A DNA stretch of 10,947 nucleotides from Baffinella frigidus (Eukaryota > Cryptophyceae > Cryptomonadales > Baffinellaceae), in the NCBI GenBank assembly GCA_026770585.1, contig MU646327.1:725122-736068 (forward strand), given 5' to 3'. The notes beneath the pieces were generated by a model. It was given only the letters and a program-made list of their open reading frames with translations. It searched no databases and was not told the origin of the DNA. Of the stretch, positions 1 to 7,110 are shown piece by piece. A program made the translations under genes and the position numbers. Each line of letters opens with the position of its first letter. Within the stretch, counting starts at the first letter, position 1.

Positions 1-28
1 GAGGAGGAGGGGGAGGAGGAGGGCGCAC

Positions 29-1917
29 CTCCTCAAAAGCATCGAAGAGAAGGACGTAGTTGTCCTTCTGCTCCTTCCTCCCGTTGAAGATGAGGGTGCG
101 CGAGAGAGTGCACGTGCAGAACCTGTGCCGCACCTGCCCACCACCCGCCGCGGGGTCAAAGAGAGAGAGGGAGAGGGGGAGGGAGAGAGAGTGCGCGCGC
201 GAGAGAGCGAGAGAGCGAGAGAGCGAGAGAGAGCGCGCGCGCGAGCCACCAGCGGAGGACACTCTGGCGCATCCTACACGAGACTGCATCCCCAGGAACA
301 TGGTGCCGCTGCGAGGCGGGCTTTTCCCAGGACTCGGTTCTCACAACCGCAAACATTGCATATGCTCCCTGCCACCAGATCGACGTCTTATCTGTCAGGA
401 AGGGGGCTTCCGATTTCCGGCACCCCCACGTTGCAGACCCCCCCCCCAAACAGTTGGTTGACCAAACGATGCGACATCATCAGTTGGGCTGGTGGGAGGT
501 GATGGACAAGGCATTGGCGACACGCGGACGAGGGGGATGGTTTGGGGTTCACAGTTTAGGGTTCAGGGTTCAGGGTTCAGGAATTAGGGGTTAGGGTGTA
601 GTGTTCAGGGTTTAGGATTTAGGGTGTAGGGTTGAGGGTGAGAGTGTGGACGCGGGGGCGCACCGAGAGCGACGCCAAGGTTCAGGGTTCAGGGTTCAAG
701 GCTCAGGGTTCAGGATTCAGGTTTTAGTGTTGAGAGTGTCATGTCTAGGGTCCAGGTGGTACCGAGAGCGACGCAATGTGCACAGCCGGCACGCCGGGCG
801 CCGGAAGGTGGAGCGGCTTCTCGGTCGTGGCTGCTGAGTACTTGAGGTCGTAGCTGCCGCCCGATTGCACGCAGGGCGGGATGATGGCTTCGATGTCTTG
901 CTCGTCCATTTTCTGCTCCTTCGCCAACTGGCGTGGGGGGTTGCTTCAGGTGGCGTGTGGATGTGTGGGGGGGTGGGGGAGGGGGGGGGAAGAGAGAGAG
1001 CGAAAGAGAGAGAGACAGATTGCGCGCAGGGAGGGATGATTGCTTCGATGTCTTGCTCGTCCATTTTTTGTTCTTTGGCGGACTGGGGGGGGGCGGGGGG
1101 GTAGGTGGCGTGTGGATGTGGAGAGGGAGGGAGGGCGGGAGAGAGGGAGGGGTAGGGAGGGTGGGGGAGAGAGAGAGCGAGAGAGCGAGAGAGAGAGAGC
1201 GAGAGAGCGAGAGAGCGAGAGATAAATGTACAGCGCGTGGCGTGCGGGCGCGGCATGCCCTTCCCCGCGTTCCAACCACATGCCCCCCCCCCCACAAGCA
1301 GGTGATCCCAATACCAGCGCGGCACGCCCCCAGAAGGGTTGCACCCATCCAGAGAGTGCCCACCACACTCCCATACGAGGCTACCCGCGTGACCAGAATA
1401 AAAGTCGATTGTAGGCGTGTTGCGGGGAGTTGACTAAATACCCCGCAGAAAACCGGCGGGAAGGGCTCCAAGAACGCAAAAACATATAAAGATTACTACA
1501 CGAACACCTACAATCTACATTCATTCTGTATGCAGAGATAGCCTCGTGTGGTCAGAAGGCTACAGGGAACACTTTTGCACTGGGATTGGACCCTTTCCTT
1601 CATTTTGCCCAGGAATGGTCACCTTGCTTGCCCGGATATCCGGGCAAGATGTTCTAAGTAGCCTTCTGAGTGGAGACTCCTACCACTCTTGACCGAAAAA
1701 GGGAGATTGTGGTCCTGCTCCGGGATGCTAACTAACGCTAATCAACGCGGGCACGCATGGCACCAGAACCCCTATGATACGTCTCGAGGTGTGGGAGTGT
1801 GTGGAGTGTGGAGCTAGCACACCTCTCGACGCATCACTGGGGTTCTGGTGCTATGAATGCTCGCGTTGGTTAGCGTTAGTTAGCGTGGAGGGTGGAGCTA
1901 GCACACCTTGGGGATGT

Positions 1918-1953
<36 letters not shown>

Positions 1954-2701
1954 CCTTGAGGATGGAGCTCTCGATGGTGTCGGAAAGTTTGACCATGGCG
2001 AACTTGTGGTTGTCCGCGTCAACGATGTTCAGGATCTCCTCGATCACCGTCTTCTTGAACACCTGCAGGCAGTTCACTGACCCGGTCAGCGTTTGTACTA
2101 GGACGCGGACGCGACCCCGACGTTTTGTACCAGCGACGCGTGTGGTTAGTCAACTGTAGCGTCGACGATGCTGAGGATCTCTTCGATCACTGTCTTTTTG
2201 AACACCTGCTCTCCAGGGGGGGAAACGAGGTTTGATAAATTGTCAAACACGACCGCTGTACGCCAGGTGGACAGGTGGGACGAGACGTGAGGACTCTAGC
2301 ATCCCGGAACCACCCCACCAGGCCACGCCACGTCACACGTGGGAATACGCCCAACGTGGATTCTGAGATGCTTTCCCAGGAAACACGCCGGAGGCCAGCA
2401 ATTGGAGCCATTTCTGGGCGCAATAATGTTTCAGTTGGACCAGGAAACACGTTTAAAAAGAGGGAGCTTCAACCTTCAATTATGATGTGTGACCTGCCGT
2501 GGCCCTCCACTCTAGACCAACCCGGGACATTGTGTACCAGGTCGATACCAAATCCAAGCAGGGTGTTTACTACCAGGACACGCGATAATTAGCCAACCTC
2601 AACCGTCGTGGGCCTCTCTGCTCCACGCCCGAGCACCCCCCCCCTCTCTACACCTCGATTCGGAAAGCTCAACGCCCGGTTCCAAGGTGACACCAAATCA
2701 A

Positions 2702-2751
<50 letters not shown>

Positions 2752-4127
2752 CGAGCGAGGGCGAGAGAGAGAGAGAGAGAGAGAGCGAGGGCGAGAGAGA
2801 GAGAGAGTGTAGTGTGTTTAGGGTTGAAAGTTGGAATGACCTGCACAGCGAGGGCGCCGCCGGCGCGCGTGGCCTCAAGCTGGTCCTTGCTCTTGACAGC
2901 CAGCACGTCGGCCAGCCCGCTGGTAACGTCCGCCTGCACCGCGCGCGCGAACCGCGTCACTCCTACGCTCACACCGCCCGAGTTCCTCCACTCGCACCGC
3001 CCGAGTGCGCGCAGCCTGAAACGCCCTCCCGAGGCGGGCCCGAAAGGCTAACCCGAGGCGGGCTCCTCCCGCCGCACGGCGCCCCGCTCACCACCCCCAC
3101 CACGCTCGGCTGCCATCACGCTCAGCACTCCGAACCCCGCAGGCGATATCCTGTGGTTCCCACGCCAACGCCCGCAATCGCGATTCTGCGAGGGCACAAC
3201 ACCTGCTCGAGCCCCGACTCCTTGAACGCCTCCCCCCACGCCGCCGCGAACTTGCCCGCCAGCTTCTCCTTGGGGATCCCGCCGATCTTCTTGCCGCCCT
3301 TGCTCTCCTGCACCACGTGCGGAATCCTGTGAGTGCTGTCGGGGGCACCACGGAAGGGGACGCACGCTGCTGCGGCTGCTGGGAGAGGAGGAATCTCAAC
3401 GACACGCAGTGCGACATATTGCTGTTCTGGGCCTTGATCGTTCCACTCTGCGTGGGCGACGGGAGGATGTTGAGCTAGGTCACTTCGGGGAGAATAAGTC
3501 GGAGCGCGGGGGCTGACCTTGAGGGCCTCGACAATCTTGGCGAAGTTGGCCTTGTCTGCGTCGGCCTTCTCGCGCGTCAGCACCTCCAGCTTCTGGGGGA
3601 AGTCCTCCGGGAGCGAGGCAGAGAGGTCCTGCAGGAGCTTGGCCTTCTTTGTTGCGGCCAGAAACAGCACCTTGCCCTCGCAGAACGCCATGAGAACATC
3701 CGAGAGCTCCAGCCCGAACATGGCTGCGCAGCAGAGCAACTGTCAGTCACCAGACAGAGATAGCGCGTGCATCGTCATTTGCCAGCACAAATAGTCTTCA
3801 GCACACGGCGCTGGCGAGAGGAGAGGGGATTCCAGACCTGCGTGGATGGCGAGCCCTTTGGGGAACGAGATGACGTCCTCCTGCGTGGCGCCTGACACCA
3901 CGACGAGCGCGTCGGCATCTGAACCCCACGACTCAGTCGCCGCATCGGCCTGCCAAACGCACCCGCGCCGTCAGCCCCTACTTTTGCGTCGGCGTGCCTT
4001 TGTCCGCGCCGCGGGCGAGCAAGAGAGATCTCACCTTCCACGCGCTGTAGAGCTTCGAGACGAACTCGGTGAAGGGCGCCGCCTCGAAGACGATGCCCGC
4101 GTCGCCCCCGGCGCCGTTCTCAGCCAT
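29..4127 (-). CDS. SPT16: FACT complex subunit SPT16, N-terminal eight exons (gene continues beyond left edge)
   Basis: SPT16 pairs with SSRP1/Pob3 in FACT, which loosens and rebuilds nucleosomes during transcription and replication in the nucleus. Minus-strand exons, in order: 4127-4035, 3949-3838, 3723-3518, 3307-3203, 2933-2841, 2062-1955, 927-763 and 133-29. All introns are GT...CAG and all join in phase, giving 329 residues. The N-lobe (about 1-160) contains ADALVVVSGATQEDV, MFGLELSDVLMAFCEGKV and ESKGGKKIG. The peptidase-like domain follows with LADVLAVKSKDQLEATR, VFKKTVIEEILNIVDADN, IIPPCVQSGGSYDLKYSA and SRTLIFN. These match, block by block and in order, what I recall of SPT16 proteins; the family fold resembles an aminopeptidase but is not known to be catalytic. 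The start has A at -3 and G at +4. Introns lengthen downstream (85, 114, 210, 269, 778, 1027, 629 bp), and repeats concentrate in the last three. The segment VRHRFCTCTLSRT is divergent from the usual YKSYCSN region. Confidence 0.92.
160..242 (+). repeat. GA/CGAGA microsatellite in SPT16 intron 7
   Basis: Imperfect GA dinucleotide array with interspersed CG, reading TC on the sense strand of SPT16. It gives long but meaningless Arg/Glu or Ser/Leu reading frames. Confidence 0.9.
542..736 (-). repeat. Degenerate telomere-like heptamer array in SPT16 intron 7
   Basis: The plus strand shows TTTAGGG-, TTCAGGG- and GTGTAGGG-type units, so the SPT16 sense strand reads CCCTAAA, CCCTGAA and CCCTACA. 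It is interrupted at about 640-680 by the copied end of exon 7. The heavy degeneracy suggests an old interstitial array. Confidence 0.85.
662..675 (-). repeat. Copy of the 3' end of SPT16 exon 7 with its donor site
   Basis: Fourteen bases here are identical to 761-774, which contain the last 12 bases of exon 7 plus the GT of its donor. The offset is 99. The copy also has a GT donor (GTGCGC) and sits inside a telomere-like array in intron 7. Confidence 0.6.
863..965 (-). other. Real 5' part of SPT16 exon 7 plus its acceptor: left copy of a 155-bp-period tandem duplication
   Basis: This interval holds the first 65 bases of exon 7 (927 downward) and the intron end before it. It is repeated at 1018-1120 with an offset of exactly 155. 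Both the coding part and the intronic string GGTGGCGTGTGG are shared (949-960 and 1104-1115). This copy continues into an open exon ending at a usable donor, so it is taken as the functional one. Confidence 0.85.
984..1017 (+). repeat. GA microsatellite between the two exon 7 copies
   Basis: A short GA array with CGAAAG interruptions that ends exactly where the truncated exon 7 copy begins. It corresponds, at the 155-base offset, to the larger array at 1123-1222. Confidence 0.85.
1018..1120 (-). pseudogene. Truncated upstream copy of SPT16 exon 7 (5' part with acceptor)
   Basis: The minus strand reads CAG then a 22-codon exon-like stretch (1082 downward) containing KEQKMDEQDIEAIIPPC, and then runs into a TC-rich microsatellite at 1017. 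Against the real exon, codon differences are mostly silent (Ala, Lys, Glu, Gln, Ala and Pro third positions) with two replacements (Leu to Ser, Val to Ala). There is no donor where the real exon ends. The 155-base offset also puts it out of frame with the real exon if read through. It can therefore act only as a decoy or poison exon unless another donor is used. Confidence 0.8.
1123..1222 (+). repeat. GGGA/GAGAGC microsatellite in SPT16 intron 6
   Basis: Purine array that starts GGGA-rich and becomes GAGAGCGAGAGA. It is pyrimidine-rich on the sense strand of SPT16. Confidence 0.9.
1552..1669. repeat. Inverted-repeat element with a perfect palindromic core
   Basis: Outer arms TCAGAAGGCTAC (1552-1563) and GTAGCCTTCTGA (1658-1669) are exact reverse complements. 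Inside, 1627-1648 is a perfect 22-bp palindrome whose half is CTTGCCCGGAT. It lies in SPT16 intron 6. It resembles a small non-autonomous hairpin element; no target-site duplication was established. Confidence 0.65.
1727..1886. mobile_element. Long-hairpin MITE-like element in SPT16 intron 6
   Basis: Left arm starts GCTAACTAACGCTAATCAAC, and the right arm is its near-exact reverse complement ending GCGTTAGTTAGC. Arms are about 70 bp with a few mismatches and contain CACCAGAACCCC inverted. The loop is GTGTGGAGTGTGGAGC-like. There is no coding capacity. A 17-bp piece of the loop side (1808-1824, GTGGAGCTAGCACACCT) recurs at 1892-1908 just outside the element. Confidence 0.75.
1920..1951 (+). 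repeat. CT microsatellite abutting the SPT16 exon 6 donor
   Basis: An almost pure CT array. On the sense strand it begins two bases after the GTGG of the exon 6 donor, so the donor reads GTGGAGAGAGAG. It is the only large dinucleotide tract here that is purine-rich on the SPT16 sense strand. Confidence 0.9.
2157..2205 (-). pseudogene. Truncated upstream copy of SPT16 exon 6 (5' part with acceptor)
   Basis: The minus strand from 2205 encodes VFKKTVIEEILSIVDA, matching the start of the real exon 6 (2062 downward, VFKKTVIEEILNIVDA) at an offset of 143. Seven of 48 bases differ: six are silent third positions and one changes Asn to Ser. A CAG acceptor precedes it. After Ala the similarity ends, and the frame reaches a TAA stop within four codons without a clear donor. 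The real exon continues for 20 more codons, so this copy is incomplete. Confidence 0.85.
2699..2808 (+). repeat. GA microsatellite in SPT16 intron 5
   Basis: About 110 bp of GA with occasional AAAG, GCGAGC and AGCGAGGGCG interruptions, located between exon 5 and exon 6. The sense strand is TC. Confidence 0.9.
2972..3063 (+). repeat. Short tandem direct repeats in SPT16 intron 4
   Basis: CACCGCCCGAGT occurs twice about 20 bp apart (about 2975 and 2995). CCCGAGGCGGGC occurs at 3028-3039 and 3052-3063, 24 bp apart. Confidence 0.6.
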
Positions 4128-4452
4128 TCTGCGGTTCTGCCGCTGCTCCTGCTGTCCTCACCCGCTCAATCGGATCGCTCAGGAGGGGATCTGGAAGATG
4201 GCGGGAAATGGGAAGCACTGGGCCCGGCTCTAGCCCTGTCTGATTAAAACTGGGCCGACCATAAAACACATTTAGGACAGACAGTCCAGTACAAAGGGGC
4301 CGCTAAAATGCTTTTAGGGCGCTCTCCGTTTTACTCAGGTCGACCTCCGTTTTAAGATCCCCAAAAGTCCTAAAGTTAACACAATGGCTCAAAGGGCCAA
4401 CATTTCAATTTTCTCACCGGCCTGTTGTTCGGAGGCGACGCGTCCATCCACA
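4128..4452. promoter_or_regulatory. Divergent promoter region between SPT16 and the Cys-rich gene
   Basis: This interval separates two start codons on opposite strands. Its right half is AT-richer than its surroundings. CTCCGTTTTA is directly repeated at 4324-4333 and 4345-4354, 21 bp apart, which is two helical turns. TTTAGGAC (4271-4278) is mirrored by GTCCTAAA (4368-4375), and CTAAAATGCTTTTAG at about 4303 is a short inverted repeat. No canonical TATA box is clear. Promoter function is inferred from position. Confidence 0.5.
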
Positions 4453-5499
4453 ATGGCGAAGAAGGGCAAGAAGGAGAAGAAGCAGGACGCCGCTGCCGCA
4501 GAAGAGGCGTCCCCCCAGGAAGTGGCTGCGGAGTCGCCTCAGAGCGCTGCGCCGATCAAGAAGGAGAACCAGATTGAGCCTGCCACGCCACCTGCCCCGC
4601 AGGACGAGCCTCCCGCGCAGGAGGACCCTCCTGCCCAGCAGGAGGACCGCCAGAGCGAGGAGGCGCCCGCAGTGGGTGCTACCCCCGCAGAGGAGAACAT
4701 TGACGGGGACGCATCGGCACCGACCCCGGGGGCGAGTCAGGCCGTTCCGGTTTCGCCGATCCCCAAGGCGCCTCCCGGCTCCTGCGCGGTCTGCCGTGGC
4801 CGGTCCAACGTCGGTACGCTCCCGTTTCCCTGCACAAGCTGCCGGGAGCTCACACTGCTGCAAAGAACCCCGCCCTGCCCCGCCCGCACCATATTTTGCT
4901 CTTTCCCTGCATTCTCTGATTCTGTCTCCACTGGGGGGACTAGCTGTTTGGTCGGGACGGGGTGGTGATGCCCACGAGGCGCAGTGCTTTTGAGTAATTT
5001 TGGCGTTTATGGCTTTTCTAGAACACGAATCGCCAGATGGCAATCTATTACCGCGTGCTTGGACAGTGCTGGGGCGCACTTGGGAACCCCAGTGCTGGGG
5101 CGCACTGGGGGCGAACTTGGTATGAGCCAGTGTCTGACCGCGCGGGCGGATGGGTGCGCAGAGCTACAAGATTCGCAGGTTTGCGAAAAGCGCGATATCC
5201 CCGCCGTGTATCTCTGCGCAGACTGCATCGAGGACCAACCCAGCTCCACGGACTGGAAGGTGATCCCCCGCTTGATTGCAGATCGTTTTCCACGCGACCC
5301 CCGCCCTCCCCCGCGCGCGCAACCATTTGGTGTGGGGAGGATTCGAAGAAAGTTTCTCAAATGGCGAATCGTCGCGCAGGTGTGGTCGCACTGGATGGAA
5401 AACAAGGCATAGGCACCGCAATGAACGACTCAGTGCTCCTTGGCAGCCTGCTTTCTCGAGCAACTAGTGGTAGCAGACTGCCTCGGCCAACTAATCATG
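4453..5499 (+). CDS. Unrecognised protein: Lys-rich start, Pro/Ala/Glu-rich linker, Cys-rich putative zinc-binding segment (3' end not found)
   Basis: I do not recognise this gene. Proposed exons are 4453-4813, 5162-5259, 5340-5379 and 5447-5499. All junctions are GT-AG and join in phase, giving 184 residues so far. The start MAKKGKKEKK is strongly basic. Residues 11-105 are rich in Pro, Ala, Glu and Gln and look disordered. Cys residues then sit at 111, 114, 128, 139 and 142 (CAVC...VCEKRDIPAVYLCADC), suggesting a zinc site split by intron 1. The tail includes FLEQLVVADCLGQL, possibly helical. The ATG at 4453 is preferred for its context (A at -3, G at +4). An in-frame ATG at 4384 would add 23 residues and also has good context. 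After 5499 the frame meets a good donor (GTAAGA), and no following exon could be chosen. Reading on past 4813 would place another CxxC (PCTSC) in the intron, so the exon 1 end is not certain. Confidence 0.55.
5064..5110 (+). repeat. Tandem pair in intron 1 of the Cys-rich gene
   Basis: CAGTGCTGGGGCGCACT occurs at 5064 and again at 5090, a 26-bp period, shortly before the proposed exon 2 acceptor. Confidence 0.8.
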
Positions 5500-5610
5500 G
5501 TAAGACACAACTCCTGCCAGCTCCCTATTAGAACAGGCGAGGTTGCGGGAGGGGTTCGCGCAGTGGCGTGGGGTGTGATGGCTCAAGAAGGGGGCGTGGG
5601 CGTGGGCGAG

Positions 5611-5730
5611 TACAGGGGTACCTCGCTCATAAGAAACGCCCACCCCCCTTAGGACCGCCATAGGGCCCTAGGCAGGCCTACTATAGGGTCCTAGGAGGAG
5701 GCGCTTTCTTGTGAGCGAGGTACCCCTGTA
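5611..5730. mobile_element. 120-bp hairpin MITE, type copy of the TACAGGGGTACCTCG family
   Basis: The left end is TACAGGGGTACCTCGCTCAT and continues AAGAAA. The right end is its reverse complement (TTTCTTGTGAGCGAGG then TACCCCTGTA). The interior is also self-complementary, built from CCTAGG, GGGCCCTA and TATAGGG. It has no coding capacity. Related copies or ends are at 8734, 9253-9501, 10066, 10250-10372 and 10796-10822. The transposase family that would move it cannot be named from this window. Confidence 0.85.
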
Positions 5731-6035
5731 GGCTGCTGCAGTACCAAATTTCTTCTTACATGAAAACTGCCCCCTCCTGAGGAAGAGTTGTCCCGCTTCT
5801 GCAAAGTGCAAACCCAACCTGTTGTTTTAAAACGAATTTGGGTTTAAAAGGCGCTTTTGGGTCCACAAGAACTGTTGAGCGCCAACCGACGTGGTTTCGG
5901 CTTTCAACGGTGGAGAGTCCCGCCCTAAAATTGTGGGGATTGGATCTTTTAGGTGTCGGGTTCCAACACATTTTTAAACCAGGGTGGGGTGGCAGTTTGT
6001 AGTAGCGGCCAAACATATTTTCTCTTTCGCCCTGC

Positions 6036-6407
6036 ACACGTACATGCGCAGTGTCCACGTACGTTTTTTTCGAGCGCCACATACACAATTGCGAGCGCGC
6101 TGTGGTGCTTGCGACCCCCCTACAAGACAAGTGTAGGCCCCGAACCTCAAAGAGAGGGCAGCGACTCGTGGATCAGTCAACTAGAGCCTAGGGCTTCAGT
6201 CAACTAGACCTAATGTTTGTGTGGGCCTGATGTGGAACGAGTGTAAAGCTACTGCAACGCGTGACGTACAAAGACTTGTCTTCCCATCGAGAGGATGCCC
6301 CTGAATTGAGCTAAATGTACTTTGAGTGCCAGACCGACCAATCCTCCTGTAGGAACACGTACACGCACAGTGTCCAAACCAGCATGTTGTGTTCGAGCGT
6401 CACACAC
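6036..6407 (+). repeat. Diverged direct-repeat pair
   Basis: ACACGTACATGCGCAGTGTCC at about 6036 and ACACGTACACGCACAGTGTCC at about 6355 are each followed by TTCGAGCG and CACA-rich sequence. The copies lie about 320 bp apart in the same orientation. Weaker matches to the second half are near 10040 and 10220. Confidence 0.6.
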
Positions 6408-6431
6408 CGCCCGCCCCCCTTGTCTTCGCGG

Positions 6432-6454
6432 GGGCGAGCGATCTCACCTTCCAC
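6432..6454 (-). pseudogene. Fragment matching the SPT16 exon 1 / intron 1 donor junction
   Basis: GGGCGAGC followed by GATCTCACCTTCCAC matches 4013-4041 base for base, except for a 6-base gap (AAGAGA). On the minus strand it reads GTGGAAG followed by GTGAGATC, the end of SPT16 exon 1 and its donor. It lies about 2.3 kb upstream of the SPT16 start in the same orientation. Confidence 0.45.
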
Positions 6455-7110
6455 CTTTAGATCCTTTAGGTTTTAAATGCTCAGAGAGGGGATACAGGGT
6501 GGCTCTGTTGGGGTGTTTGATTGCTTCCAAAATAGGAGCGCGCCCGCACACACACCGAACCCAAGTCAGCCTTTATGAGGCTCATGGTATCCCATGGCTG
6601 AAATAAGAGCTCCAGGCACGGATACCCCACAAGGTGAGAGAGATTGCGTGGGGGGGTATGAGATGAGATCAGCCACACAACAGAGGAGAAATGAGAGAAA
6701 TGTGGCCTTTAGGTCCTTCGGTGCTTATTGACACTTATTGACTTTATTCGAAAGTGAAATGCACGGTGCAAGAATTGAGGCGAGGATAGAAAAATATCTG
6801 GGAAATGCACTAGCATTTTCCTACCCAAGAAACTGCCACTACCCATATTGGGCAAGTCCATCGGAGGCAGAAATCCATAAGGAAGCCCAGTCCCCCGATG
6901 GCTCCCCGCAGAGCACCCCGTTGTGTGAGGGCCTCTTGCCTATTCCATACACAGTTGCCCCCGTGCACGTTCCTTCGAGCGGATGGCAGGTGGGGCAAAA
7001 ATGTAGGTTTGGTGCTTTGGTGGTGCTTTGGTGCTTTATTTTGGTTTGGGCAGTACTTTACAATAAGTCAGGTTCTGAGCTCCGCGGTTCATAACCTTAG
7101 AGAGATTTCC

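Larger units (their letters stand above)
5731..7110. other. Intergenic or 3'-intron stretch with degenerate repeats, no gene supported
   Basis: No exon was supported here. It may contain the last exons of the Cys-rich gene and the promoter of the PA gene. Visible structure: a dispersed pair at about 6036-6086 and 6355-6407; TCAGTCAACTAGA twice at 6173 and 6196; the hairpin GGAAATGC-ACTA-GCATTTTCC near 6801; TTATTGAC twice 10 bp apart (6725, 6735); and TTTGGTGC-type tandem units near 7010-7040. Confidence 0.6.

Noticed and set aside
60-502. Arg/Glu-rich plus-strand open frames
   Set aside because: They arise from the GA microsatellite and run antisense to SPT16 exon 8.
710-1471. Long overlapping minus-strand open frames rich in Ser, Leu and Pro
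   Set aside because: They are translations of TC microsatellites and C-rich intron sequence; only the short SPT16-like pieces inside them are coding.
1627-1648. Rho-independent terminator at the GC-rich palindrome
   Set aside because: No T-run follows and the context is a eukaryotic intron.
2157-2205. Functional mutually exclusive exon
   Set aside because: It lacks a donor, is much shorter than the real exon and hits an in-frame stop; only a past coding role is proposed.
3198-3210. 11-base match between the SPT16 exon 4 end and the exon 6 copy (AACACCTGCTC)
   Set aside because: Short, does not extend and involves common CAG splice context.
4414-5079. 221-codon minus-strand frame opposite the Cys-rich gene
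   Set aside because: Arg/Leu-rich shadow of the Pro/Ala/Glu-rich coding strand, with no protein-like motif.
5747-5785. Short terminal exon of the Cys-rich gene (GCAG acceptor at about 5750, stop 12 codons later)
   Set aside because: In phase, but too short and featureless to distinguish from chance.
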